Virus record (IMG/VR): IMGVR_UViG_3300020395_000002
Span: 25,997 to 89,996 of that record
Length of the DNA stretch: 64,000 bases
Source: a virus
Direction: 5' to 3' (one strand)
Numbering within the stretch: the stretch's first letter is position 1; every line of letters begins with the position of its first letter. The position numbers were made by a program, and so were the translations under genes. This document shows positions 44,787 through 50,374 of the stretch, in pieces. Below the pieces are notes generated by a model. That model saw nothing but the letters and a program-made list of their open reading frames with translations. It was not told where the DNA came from and made no database searches.

Positions 44787-44951
44787 TTATTGTAGTAACC
44801 GACTGCAACGTCTTGCAGTATACGTATCATCACCAGCATCAATTATACACTCGTAGTAGTTGTTGAGGTAATTGTCCACTTCGTAGACAGACTCAGTTGA
44901 TTCTTTCCAATCTGCTAATTGATTACTGCTGATGACGTTGTGATTTAACAT
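44787..44951 (-). CDS. Small hypothetical protein (54 residues), leftward
   Basis: MLNHNVISSNQLADWKESTE, then SVYEVDNYLNNYYECIIDAG and ending TARRCSRLLQ. An AGAGG Shine-Dalgarno precedes the ATG on the minus strand. The compact helical sequence with two cysteines, an SD and a terminator 32 nt after the stop supports it as a real gene. It heads the leftward island. Function unknown. Confidence 0.68.
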   Translation of the reverse strand: MLNHNVISSNQLADWKESTESVYEVDNYLNNYYECIIDAGDDTYTARRCSRLLQ

Positions 44952-45026
44952 AAATGTTTAACCTCTAATGGAATGATCCTCATAACAAGGAAGTTTGGGT
45001 TCATCTGACCTCGCTCATTCTACTAC

Positions 45027-45089
45027 TATTTATGTCCTGGATCCCTGTTACAGACAATACTCTTAGCCATCTGTAAACGAGTATTTATA
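45027..45089 (-). promoter_or_regulatory. Two T4-type late promoter motifs, leftward
   Basis: On the minus strand, CATAAATA (45034-45027) and TATAAATA (45089-45082) both match the NATAAATA late motif and face the 44951 gene. They lie in the 193-nt divergent gap 44952-45144, which otherwise contains the rightward promoter at 45096. Confidence 0.5.
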
Positions 45090-45095
45090 CCGAGG

Positions 45096-45124
45096 TTTAC
45101 ACATCACCACCCGTATGGTATAAT
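45096..45124 (+). promoter_or_regulatory. Consensus sigma70 promoter, rightward
   Basis: TTTACA (45096-45101), exactly 17 nt, TATAAT (45119-45124); 20 nt before the ATG at 45145. No ACTGTCAC octamer is present at the -43 position, unlike promoters with weaker -35 boxes. Confidence 0.8.
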
Positions 45125-45144
45125 AACTTATCGTCTCAAATATT

Positions 45145-45336
45145 ATGACATCTAATGATCACCAGATAAAGACTCAGTGGTATTATTGGTTTTGGGCTGT
45201 GTGTGCGGTTGCGGTCGTCGGCGGTCAGGTCTATGTTGGTAGTGGCTACCGTCATATGGCACAAGAACTAATGAACACATTCCAAACATCTTGCCAACGC
45301 ACTGGTCCTAAACTAATGCCAGTCCAACGCCCATAA
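45145..45336 (+). CDS. Small membrane protein
   Basis: 63 residues: a short polar N-terminus (MTSNDHQIKTQW), a hydrophobic helix (YYWFWAVCAVAVVGGQVYVG) and a ~28-residue polar tail (MAQELMNTFQTSCQRTGPKL). One transmembrane helix with the tail probably outside the cytoplasm. First gene behind a consensus promoter. Its neighbours include another membrane peptide and a lipoprotein, so an envelope or lysis-associated role is possible but not shown. Confidence 0.7.
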   Translation: MTSNDHQIKTQWYYWFWAVCAVAVVGGQVYVGSGYRHMAQELMNTFQTSCQRTGPKLMPVQRP

Positions 45337-45363
45337 ATCATTACACACCTTTGGTATAAAACA

Positions 45364-45624
45364 ATGAAAGAAACTGAATCATACGAACAGTTGCTACAAC
45401 GTTTCACGAAGAGAGTGACACAACTGGAAATGAGACAAGTGGAACTGGAAGAAGCACATCTAGAGTATGTGAAACTAGACAGAGAACTTGATCGCCTTGA
45501 AGGGAGTGTACAAGCAGTTGAGTATCTTGCCTTTGGTAAGATGCCTGGTGATGGTAACCACGATGGATTTAAAGCACATAAACCAAAGCCCCAACAGATC
45601 AATGATCTTGGATCACTGGACTGA
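45364..45624 (+). CDS. Coiled-coil hypothetical protein
   Basis: 86 residues. Residues 5-50 are a strongly charged heptad-like helix (YEQLLQRFTKRVTQLEMRQV, then LDRELDRLEGSVQAVEYL). The C-terminal 30 residues are polar and Pro/Lys-rich (HDGFKAHKPKPQQINDLG). No membrane segment. The stop overlaps the next start (TGATG). Possibly an oligomerising accessory protein; not recognised. Confidence 0.72.
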   Translation: MKETESYEQLLQRFTKRVTQLEMRQVELEEAHLEYVKLDRELDRLEGSVQAVEYLAFGKMPGDGNHDGFKAHKPKPQQINDLGSLD

Positions 45625-45749
45625 TGTTACCAATACCTATATTTGAATTAGTAACACTCATCCTAGCATTGTTGTGGTTGTGGACACTGCTAGGTATACT
45701 ACCAACCAAAAACATTGTATCATTTAAAGAGGACGATGACAAGGATTAA
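45624..45749 (+). CDS. Membrane micropeptide (41 residues)
   Basis: MLPIPIFELVTLILALLWLW, then TLLGILPTKNIVSFKEDDDK: one hydrophobic helix with a short, strongly acidic tail. It starts on the previous stop (TGATG), and the following lipoprotein gene begins inside its last 14 bases. Such nested envelope peptides recall spanin gene pairs, but this product lacks the expected periplasmic coiled coil. Confidence 0.6.
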   Translation: MLPIPIFELVTLILALLWLWTLLGILPTKNIVSFKEDDDKD

Positions 45750-45912
45750 ATTACTACTACTAGCCCCCTTGTTAGTAGGATGTACTAATGCAGGTATGGG
45801 TAGTATCAACTGGAGTAATCCAGGAGTAGCAGACACATATACTTGTGAAGAAGTAACAGATCCAGCATCATATTGTGCAACAGGTGAACATCCTAACCTA
45901 TGTGACTGCTAA
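45736..45912 (+). CDS. Small lipoprotein
   Basis: 58 residues from ATG 45736. A lipoprotein signal is clear: MTRIKLLLLAPLLVGCTNAG, with basic start, hydrophobic core and lipobox LVGC (Cys16). The mature part (~43 residues) is short and has four more cysteines (TCEEV, YCATG, NLCDC). It overlaps the upstream membrane peptide by 14 nt and the next gene by TAATG. It is probably outer-membrane anchored; an o-spanin-like role is possible but unproven. Confidence 0.72.
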   Translation: MTRIKLLLLAPLLVGCTNAGMGSINWSNPGVADTYTCEEVTDPASYCATGEHPNLCDC

Positions 45913-46088
45913 TGGCAATGAATGAACAAACTAAACTGTACTTTGCAATGGAACACATCCTTCATTTGGGTGATTTGTTTGAAGGTAATGAGTACCAACA
46001 GTACTTAGAGGGACATCTTGCTTCAATCAGGTATGAGGTAGAGAGACAGACCAAATTGGTAGAAGATAGGAAGGGCATCCGCACGTAG
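45912..46088 (+). CDS. Conserved small phage protein
   Basis: 58 residues (MAMNEQTKLYFAMEHILHLG, DLFEGNEYQQYLEGHLASIR, YEVERQTKLVEDRKG). It forms an entirely helical hairpin. I recognise the style as a short protein recurrent in T4-like cyanophages with no assigned function. It starts on the lipoprotein stop (TAATG) and is the last gene before the 286-nt gap with DnaA-box-like sites. Confidence 0.78.
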   Translation: MAMNEQTKLYFAMEHILHLGDLFEGNEYQQYLEGHLASIRYEVERQTKLVEDRKGIRT

Positions 46089-46110
46089 CTCTCACTGATA
46101 TGACTCAGAG

Positions 46111-46154
46111 TTTTCCACAGGGTTGTGGATAACTTGTGGAAAACCTGTGGAAAA
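46111..46154. repeat. Cluster of four DnaA-box-like 9-mers
   Basis: TTTTCCACA (46111-46119, plus), TGTGGATAA (46124-46132; its complement TTATCCACA is the perfect DnaA box), TGTGGAAAA (46135-46143) and TGTGGAAAA (46146-46154). The last three are in the same orientation with starts exactly 11 bp apart. They lie in the longest intergenic gap of the window (46089-46374), followed by AT-rich sequence (46162-46182). The rest of the gap holds a small ACCTT/AAGGT hairpin (46202-46215), a GGTTGA...TCAACC inverted repeat (46213-46261) and the promoter at 46326. Confidence 0.8.
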
Positions 46155-46325
46155 CTACGTCAATTAATAAATGTTAAATAAACCATAGTAGGGTGTTCTA
46201 TACCTTGGTTAAGGTTGAGGGATTTGGGGGTCTTAGCCCGCAGTCTAGCATTTGTCAACCAAAAACCTCAGAAACTTCAAAAAGTGTAACAATTCGGAAA
46301 TTACGAAACTCAAAAAGTTAAAAAG

Positions 46326-46354
46326 TTGACTTTTTAAGAATAATAAGTTATAAT
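46326..46354 (+). promoter_or_regulatory. Consensus sigma70 promoter
   Basis: TTGACT (46326-46331), 17 nt, TATAAT (46349-46354); 20 nt before the ATG at 46375. The -35 lies in a small AAAAAGT/ACTTTTT inverted repeat. No ACTGTCAC octamer is present at the -43 position. Confidence 0.85.
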
Positions 46355-46374
46355 AGAATTAAATAATTACTAAA

Positions 46375-46920
46375 ATGCCCGAATTAACCAGTTTAGTAGG
46401 TTACACAGAAGTGCCATCCAGTGCAATTGAGTATTTGGAGTTAGATTTTGACCATAATTATGTTAAAATTACATACAAATCTAACCTAAATGTCCAATAT
46501 TCTTACAAATGTGAAGATTTAGAGGAATTTCAATCATCATTTATGGAACTCAGTGGTAGATTAGAGGCTGAGCAAGACAGAAACGAAGAGGAGGAGCTGG
46601 TAGAAGATGTAAGTACCACTATAGAGAGGGAAGATGCATCTATTGGTAAGTTTATTAACGAACGTATCCAGTCTGGTAATCTGAAGGTTGAATCTAGACT
46701 AGAACAAAACGAGCATATGCTCAATAGGGGTTGGGACGCTTTCCAAGGTAGCACAATGCCCGAAGGTGCCGTGGTCCTGGGTGAGGATGATATCAATTTT
46801 TCACAGCCAGTGGAAACCAGTTCACAAAGTGGCACAAACACGTTCGACATCGATGCTGGAGGGACTATAATAGAAGAGTCAACACCACCAGACCTACCAA
46901 TTCCATATGAGAAAGATTGA
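46375..46920 (+). CDS. KTSC-like domain protein with acidic tail
   Basis: 181 residues. The N-terminal ~60 residues (VPSSAIEYLELDFDHNYVKI, TYKSNLNVQYSYKCEDLEEF) resemble a KTSC domain: S-S-x-I, two strands and a Y-x-Y ending. The middle is a long acidic helix (RLEAEQDRNEEEELVEDVST) and the C-terminus is polar and probably disordered. It follows a near-perfect promoter next to the DnaA-box cluster, so it is likely an early, strongly expressed gene. Function unknown. Confidence 0.75.
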   Translation: MPELTSLVGYTEVPSSAIEYLELDFDHNYVKITYKSNLNVQYSYKCEDLEEFQSSFMELSGRLEAEQDRNEEEELVEDVSTTIEREDASIGKFINERIQSGNLKVESRLEQNEHMLNRGWDAFQGSTMPEGAVVLGEDDINFSQPVETSSQSGTNTFDIDAGGTIIEESTPPDLPIPYEKD

Positions 46921-47224
46921 TGCTCAACTTCTATCTGCAATCCAGTACGGCACATCATTTGCCAAGGGTAACAGATCAGTAATACACACTGACGAAGGAG
47001 TAGAGGTAAGATTCCACGGGCACCACATTGCAACAATTGCAAAGGGAAGGTCCAACGTTTCAATCAACAACTGTGGGTACTGGACCAACACCACTAAGCA
47101 AATCTTAAATGAGATCTTACGTGATGTGCTTGGCTACGGTTTATTCCAAAGGCAGTTTGATTGGTTCGTAAGCACACCCCAGGGAGATGTTGAGTACTTA
47201 GGAGCTTGGCAAGAGTTCGCCTAA
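46907..47224 (+). CDS. Conserved phage hypothetical protein
   Basis: 105 residues. The core VEVRFHGHHIATIAKGRSNV, then INNCGYWTNTTKQILNEIL has the HxxHIA and GYxTxTTxxxLN pattern of a widespread small phage protein family of unknown function. The C-terminus includes FDWFVSTPQG. It overlaps the preceding gene by 14 nt. Probably part of the early operon from 46326. Confidence 0.75.
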   Translation: MRKIDAQLLSAIQYGTSFAKGNRSVIHTDEGVEVRFHGHHIATIAKGRSNVSINNCGYWTNTTKQILNEILRDVLGYGLFQRQFDWFVSTPQGDVEYLGAWQEFA

Positions 47225-47250
47225 ATACCATCAGCATTGGTTTCTTTTAT

Positions 47251-47436
47251 ATGTCAGGTCTAAGGAATTTTATTAGTATACCTCACATCGAGGTTGCACC
47301 TTCTGAAACTACACGTTACAGAATTACCTTAGACCTGACATTGGAAGACGACCCAACCCAGTGGGACTGGGAAGATTTACTAGAAATTGAAAAACCTGAA
47401 AACGTCGAAATTGTCGGTTTTGAGGAATTAAATTAA
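47251..47436 (+). CDS. Small acidic hypothetical protein
   Basis: 61 residues from ATG 47251 (MSGLRNFISIPHIEVAPSET). The frame stays open to a TTG at 47206, but that would overlap the previous gene, so the ATG is preferred. Alternating strands (TRYRITLDLTLED) and a Glu-rich tail (DLLEIEKPENVEIVGFEELN). Not recognised. Confidence 0.62.
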   Translation: MSGLRNFISIPHIEVAPSETTRYRITLDLTLEDDPTQWDWEDLLEIEKPENVEIVGFEELN

Positions 47437-47509
47437 ATCAATTTCTATTAAGTCTTCCTTTTAAGTTTAATAACATTAATAGGGTATGCTGTAGAGTATA
47501 CAAACTAAA

Positions 47510-47728
47510 ATGACTCACACTAAAAAAGACTTAGTTAAGAAATTAGTAGCTACCAGGATGGCTAAACTAGTAGAGAGTACACCTGGAATAGACTATCAAA
47601 AGGTATTAGATAATCTATACAATGAGTTTGGAAGTAAGACAGTAGAGGATATAGTATTATACTACAACACCACAGCCCCATCGGGGAGTGAGAAGGTGAC
47701 AGTTGAACAAGTGTCTGATTTGATCTGA
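47510..47728 (+). CDS. Small helical hypothetical protein
   Basis: 72 residues (MTHTKKDLVKKLVATRMAKL, YQKVLDNLYNEFGSKTVEDI). It is helical with a basic N-terminus, reminiscent of small DNA-binding or degradation-tag proteins without a clear motif. A weak -10 (TATGCT, 47485-47490) precedes it. Its 3' end contains one arm of the GATCTGA inverted repeat that precedes the next promoter. Confidence 0.7.
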   Translation: MTHTKKDLVKKLVATRMAKLVESTPGIDYQKVLDNLYNEFGSKTVEDIVLYYNTTAPSGSEKVTVEQVSDLI

Positions 47729-47752
47729 CATTGGTATCAGATCTGTTATAAT
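47710..47752 (+). promoter_or_regulatory. Promoter with inverted repeat and octamer-like site
   Basis: CTGACA (47725-47730), 16 nt, TATAAT (47747-47752). GATCTGA (47722-47728) and TCAGATC (47737-47743) form a perfect 7-bp inverted repeat across the -35 and spacer, like an operator. AGTGTCTG (47710-47717) lies at the octamer position with five of eight matches. Confidence 0.6.
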
Positions 47753-47776
47753 AGATATGTCCACAAAGGAGAATCT

Positions 47777-48235
47777 ATGCCAAATTGGTGTCAAAACAGA
47801 GTTTCTTTCTATTCTGAGGATACATCAGCATTAGAGAAACTACTCAATATATTTCAATCTGACGAACCATTCAACTCAATAGTTCCGTCACCCGATTGGA
47901 AGACTACACCAAATGACAAAGGTGAACTCCCAGTATTAAGAGAGATGAAATCTCCTAAGACTGGCGAAGTATTTTATCGCACTTATGACTTTCCAGATGG
48001 TACGAATGATGATCGTTGGTACGATTGGAATATCCAGAACTGGGGTACTAAGTGGGAAGTAAGTCAAGTAGAATGTGATCATTGGGACGACAACTCATTT
48101 GAATGTGAGTTTGAAACTGCGTGGTCACCACCTGAGGGAATATTCTACGCATTGCGTCAACTATTTCCTGATGTTGATGTCACGTGGTTCTATGACGAAC
48201 CTGGAATGATGGTTGCTGGATACCTAGGACAATGA
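47777..48235 (+). CDS. Api92 / YubB ferredoxin-like fold protein
   Basis: 152 residues starting MPNWCQNRVSFYSEDTSALE, the family hallmark (MPNWC-x-N). It continues with WYDWNIQNWGTKWEVSQVEC and FETAWSPPEGIFYALRQLFP, which are typical of this ferredoxin-like domain found on phages and plasmids. No biochemical role is established that I can name. An AAGGAG Shine-Dalgarno (47766-47771) lies 5 nt before the ATG, and the promoter has a possible operator. The next gene overlaps by ATGA. Confidence 0.85.
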   Translation: MPNWCQNRVSFYSEDTSALEKLLNIFQSDEPFNSIVPSPDWKTTPNDKGELPVLREMKSPKTGEVFYRTYDFPDGTNDDRWYDWNIQNWGTKWEVSQVECDHWDDNSFECEFETAWSPPEGIFYALRQLFPDVDVTWFYDEPGMMVAGYLGQ

Positions 48236-48423
48236 AATCATTTCTAATCGAGTGTGCAGAGATTAACTACTTCACAATAGAAGTAGATGCTGAGTCCGAG
48301 GATCAGGCAATCGAGAAGGCACGTGCAGACATTAATTCATTTGATGTCATAGACGAGTACGTCTCAGAGTGGGATGTTAACACGATCCGAGAGTTAGATG
48401 CTGGTGGCTGTGCCATTGGTTAA
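48232..48423 (+). CDS. Small acidic hypothetical protein
   Basis: 63 residues (MKSFLIECAEINYFTIEVDA, ESEDQAIEKARADINSFDV). The strand-helix-strand plan and acidic residues suggest a small ferredoxin-like half-domain. The start overlaps the Api92-like stop (ATGA). The stop is followed within one base by the ACTGTCAC octamer of cassette 3. Not recognised. Confidence 0.72.
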   Translation: MKSFLIECAEINYFTIEVDAESEDQAIEKARADINSFDVIDEYVSEWDVNTIRELDAGGCAIG

Positions 48424-48467
48424 ACTGTCACCCACCCCCTACTCAGGGGGTTTTTTATTGCTATAAT
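48424..48467 (+). promoter_or_regulatory. Terminator-promoter cassette 3 with upstream octamer
   Basis: ACTGTCAC (48424-48431), C5 (48435-48439), loop TACTCA, G5 (48446-48450), T6 (48451-48456), ATTGC, TATAAT (48462-48467). The loop is a poor -35 match here, but the spacing equals that of cassettes 1 and 2. Predicted start is about 48474, the first bases of the structured leader. Confidence 0.8.
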
Positions 48468-48472
48468 GAATA

Positions 48473-48610
48473 TGTTGAGGGAAAGTTTAGACGCTAGGCA
48501 GGGGTGAGCAACAATTCAGATGCCGAATGCGTGCACGCTGTGGAAAACTGCTCTTTATGTTTGGAGACCTCTAGTACTCATTGCGAGTTTTGAAGTCGCT
48601 GCCCTCAACA
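48473..48610 (+). ncRNA. Structured 5' leader, riboswitch candidate
   Basis: TGTTGAGGG (48473-48481) is exactly complementary to CCCTCAACA (48602-48610), enclosing 120 nt. The 5' arm begins at the predicted transcription start and the 3' arm ends 10 nt before an AGGAG Shine-Dalgarno (48621-48625). Inside, ACGC/GCGT (48491-48494 with 48529-48532), GGCA/TGCC (48497-48500 with 48521-48524), palindrome GCGTGCACGC (48529-48538) and AAAACT/AGTTTT (48544-48549 with 48586-48591) can pair. No convincing ORF fills it. Confidence 0.5.
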
Positions 48611-48630
48611 TCCATTTTATAGGAGAGTCT

Positions 48631-48810
48631 ATGTCATTTTTCAAGCACGTTCAACTTCACGAGTACGACATCACCGACAAAGGTATTAGTCAAGCGTGTT
48701 ATGATGAAATGAAGCGTGACGGGTACATCCTACCAGAGGATGAACTCAGAGTCCTAGCAGATTACAAGCGTGAGCAGTTCAAAGAGTATATGCGTCCACT
48801 GTTCGCATAA
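48631..48810 (+). CDS. Small hypothetical protein behind structured leader
   Basis: 59 residues from ATG 48631 (MSFFKHVQLHEYDITDKGIS), chosen because AGGAG at 48621-48625 lies 5 nt upstream; the frame is open back to 48520 but through the leader. The rest (DEMKRDGYILPEDELRVLAD, YKREQFKEYMRPLFA) is helical. It is the only gene controlled by the leader before the next terminator, so whatever the leader senses would act on this protein. Not recognised. Confidence 0.72.
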   Translation: MSFFKHVQLHEYDITDKGISQACYDEMKRDGYILPEDELRVLADYKREQFKEYMRPLFA

Positions 48811-48835
48811 ATTCAGGCTGCCAACCAGTTCAAGA

Positions 48836-48879
48836 ACTGGCACACACTGACCCCATTCTGACGGATGGGGTCTTATAAT
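48836..48879 (+). promoter_or_regulatory. Terminator-promoter cassette 4, octamer variant
   Basis: ACTGGCAC (48836-48843), stem GACCCCATTC (48849-48858) with loop TGAC and GGATGGGGTC (48863-48872), then TATAAT (48874-48879). The octamer-to-(-10) spacing is kept (30 nt between) although no -35 is visible. The -10 starts 2 nt after the hairpin, and the ATG at 48886 is at the predicted start site. Confidence 0.72.
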
Positions 48880-48885
48880 TTGTAT

Positions 48886-49047
48886 ATGACACACAGAAAT
48901 CTACCACTCACCGAGGCAACTGAAACCGCATTGGTTGACGCACTCGTAATGCTCCGTGACCTCGGTTGCCCTGATCACATTGATGAGGAGGCATTTGACG
49001 AACTCTGTGACAGAGTTTTTGAACCTACACCTTGGGATTACAACTGA
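48886..49047 (+). CDS. Leaderless small acidic protein
   Basis: 53 residues from ATG 48886 (MTHRNLPLTEATETALVDAL, GCPDHIDEEAFDELCDRVF). The longer in-frame start at 48865 lies in the terminator hairpin and is rejected. TATAAT ends 6 nt before the ATG, so transcription should begin on or next to the start codon, and no Shine-Dalgarno is possible. It is helical and acidic. The stop overlaps the next ATG (TGATG). Confidence 0.68.
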   Translation: MTHRNLPLTEATETALVDALVMLRDLGCPDHIDEEAFDELCDRVFEPTPWDYN

Positions 49048-49235
49048 TGTACGGCGATCTCTATCCTCAGCATTTCTATGCTTCATTCATCAGAGCGAAC
49101 GGGTACGATCTCAAGACAGATAAACCCAAACCCGAACCAGTTAAGGAAGTGCCACAATGGTACTTGAAAAGATACCCTGATTCGAGTTATGATGATTACA
49201 TCAACGAACTTCACGAGTATTTAAACGGACTATGA
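49047..49235 (+). CDS. Small hypothetical protein
   Basis: 62 residues from ATG 49047 (MYGDLYPQHFYASFIRANGY), overlapping the previous stop (TGATG). A Lys/Pro linker (TDKPKPEPVKEVPQ) separates two short helical regions, the second YPDSSYDDYINELHEYLNGL. Its stop overlaps the next ATG (ATGA). Not recognised; the KPKPEP linker recurs in the 50813 product. Confidence 0.68.
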   Translation: MYGDLYPQHFYASFIRANGYDLKTDKPKPEPVKEVPQWYLKRYPDSSYDDYINELHEYLNGL

Positions 49236-49372
49236 GCGTATTACACCACGAAGACATTTTAGAGGATTGCTACTGTGAGATCCTCGAAGAGTTTAGAACT
49301 GATCTACTCTTTATGTCTCAAGAACAGATAGACAAAATGGTCTATCAAAGATTCGAGGATAAGTGCCAGTGA
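49232..49372 (+). CDS. Small acidic helical protein (46 residues)
   Basis: MSVLHHEDILEDCYCEILEE, then FRTDLLFMSQEQIDKMVYQR. It is an acidic two-helix peptide coupled by ATGA to the previous gene. Its last codons form the 5' arm of the terminator at 49355-49389, so it closes the unit that starts at 48874. Confidence 0.62.
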   Translation: MSVLHHEDILEDCYCEILEEFRTDLLFMSQEQIDKMVYQRFEDKCQ

Positions 49373-49389
49373 GCACTATCCTCTTTTTT
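49355..49389 (+). terminator. Rho-independent terminator
   Basis: GAGGATA-A-GTGC (from 49355) pairs with GCACTATCCTC (ending 49383) with a single bulge, followed by six Ts (49384-49389). It overlaps the end of the 49232 gene. Confidence 0.8.
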
Positions 49390-49410
49390 ATTCACTTCTT
49401 TACTGTTATT

Positions 49411-49728
49411 ATGCCCGAAGCGAACGACTGCACATTTGATGCACTAGTCGAGAACTATACAGACATCGTTCTTGATCGGATGGACAACAAAGATCTAGAA
49501 CAATATGTGTGGGATAGTCTCACGGACTACTATGAGAAAATGACTGAGCACGAACTCATAGAACATATAAATGAAATGGAAGACCCAGAAACCGCAGATG
49601 ATATTATAGGGTCTTGTTATGGTACGAATCCACCCGACTGTTTCATTGTAGGACGGGATGACGTACCCAAAGTGACAGCTAGTGCCAGTCCACAAACTGA
49701 CTACTCACGCATCCCATCACGCTATTGA
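49411..49728 (+). CDS. Acidic hypothetical protein
   Basis: 105 residues from ATG 49411 (MPEANDCTFDALVENYTDIV). The frame is open to 49363, but that lies in the terminator. The body is a series of acidic helices (LDRMDNKDLEQYVWDSLTDY, YEKMTEHELIEHINEMEDPE) followed by a polar tail. No clear promoter or Shine-Dalgarno is seen between the terminator and the ATG, so expression may need readthrough. Not recognised. Confidence 0.68.
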   Translation: MPEANDCTFDALVENYTDIVLDRMDNKDLEQYVWDSLTDYYEKMTEHELIEHINEMEDPETADDIIGSCYGTNPPDCFIVGRDDVPKVTASASPQTDYSRIPSRY

Positions 49729-49733
49729 GTGGT

Positions 49734-49765
49734 TATAATAAAAGAGTAAAGCAAACAACTCTTTT
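49734..49765 (+). promoter_or_regulatory. Promoter plus hairpin abutting the start codon
   Basis: TATAAT (49734-49739) is followed at once by AAAAGAGT (49740-49747) and its exact complement ACTCTTTT (49758-49765), which ends on the base before the ATG at 49766. An octamer-like ACTGACTA (49696-49703) sits at the expected distance. No Shine-Dalgarno is present. Confidence 0.6.
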
Positions 49766-50077
49766 ATGATCCGACTTGAACTGATGATGGGACTGGACAT
49801 CCCCGATGCTGGTACAGTCACAGACGCAATGTTTGATGATTTTATCCGCACCGAGATTGCACCACATCTTGACTATGCTACAATTATTGACGGTGTTGGT
49901 CTTTGGAAAGGCACCCGTGAAGATTGTAAAATCTTAGTCATTATGGCAGCAGAGTCTGACCAATCAAATCTTGAATCAGTTCTTAGATCAATCGGCAAGG
50001 CATATGCTCAGGCATTCCGTCAAGACTCGGTTGGTTTAGTTTGCACACCCAATGTTCCTATGGAGTTAATTAAGTGA
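49766..50077 (+). CDS. Conserved hypothetical protein
   Basis: 103 residues (MIRLELMMGLDIPDAGTVTD, FIRTEIAPHLDYATIIDGVG, KGTREDCKILVIMAAESDQS). The T-D-x-x-F-x-x-F...A-P...G...G-x-W-x-G pattern resembles a small alpha/beta phage and bacterial family (DUF3574-like). A hairpin immediately before the ATG suggests translational control. The stop overlaps the next GTG start. Function unknown. Confidence 0.72.
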   Translation: MIRLELMMGLDIPDAGTVTDAMFDDFIRTEIAPHLDYATIIDGVGLWKGTREDCKILVIMAAESDQSNLESVLRSIGKAYAQAFRQDSVGLVCTPNVPMELIK

Positions 50078-50211
50078 ACGAATTCGACACAAACGCAGTT
50101 GATGATTTGATCCGAGACTCTCTCGGATCAGATGAGAATCTTGAAATCTATCTTGCCGACGTGCCAGAAGATGAAAAGGTAATTGCCCAACTTATGAAAG
50201 AGGTTCTGTGA
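50074..50211 (+). CDS. Small acidic protein (45 residues), GTG start
   Basis: MNEFDTNAVDDLIRDSLGSD, then ENLEIYLADVPEDEKVIAQL. It is an acidic helical peptide. The GTG at 50074 overlaps the previous stop as GTGA, and its own stop overlaps another GTG (50208) in the same way, giving a chain of coupled starts. Confidence 0.6.
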   Translation: MNEFDTNAVDDLIRDSLGSDENLEIYLADVPEDEKVIAQLMKEVL

Positions 50212-50372
50212 ATGATCCGAATCGCAAACCTCTTTCTAAAACCATTCAATCGCAAACTCGTTCTATTTCATCACAAATGACTCAAGAGACTTACGACCTA
50301 CTTTGCAATGATCCTTACATCAAGTATTATTTCACAGTAGAGACCAATCAACAAGTAGCTAAGACAGTTTAA
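50208..50372 (+). CDS. Small hypothetical protein (54 residues), GTG start
   Basis: MNDPNRKPLSKTIQSQTRSI, then TYDLLCNDPYIKYYFTVETN. GTG 50208 overlaps the previous stop. An alternative reading exists: ATG 50212 encodes a 22-residue peptide ending at 50280, whose stop overlaps ATG 50277 for the last 31 residues of this frame. The sequence alone does not decide between them. It ends just before the octamer of cassette 5. Confidence 0.5.
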   Translation: MNDPNRKPLSKTIQSQTRSISSQMTQETYDLLCNDPYIKYYFTVETNQQVAKTV

Positions 50373-50374
50373 GA

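Noticed and set aside
44684-44866. Plus-strand 60-residue frame.
   Set aside because: It crosses the leftward terminator-promoter cassette and the ends of two leftward genes; a shadow.
48520-48630. Coding extension of the 48631 gene through the leader.
   Set aside because: The sequence is part of a paired RNA structure, lacks a Shine-Dalgarno, and the strong AGGAG lies before 48631.
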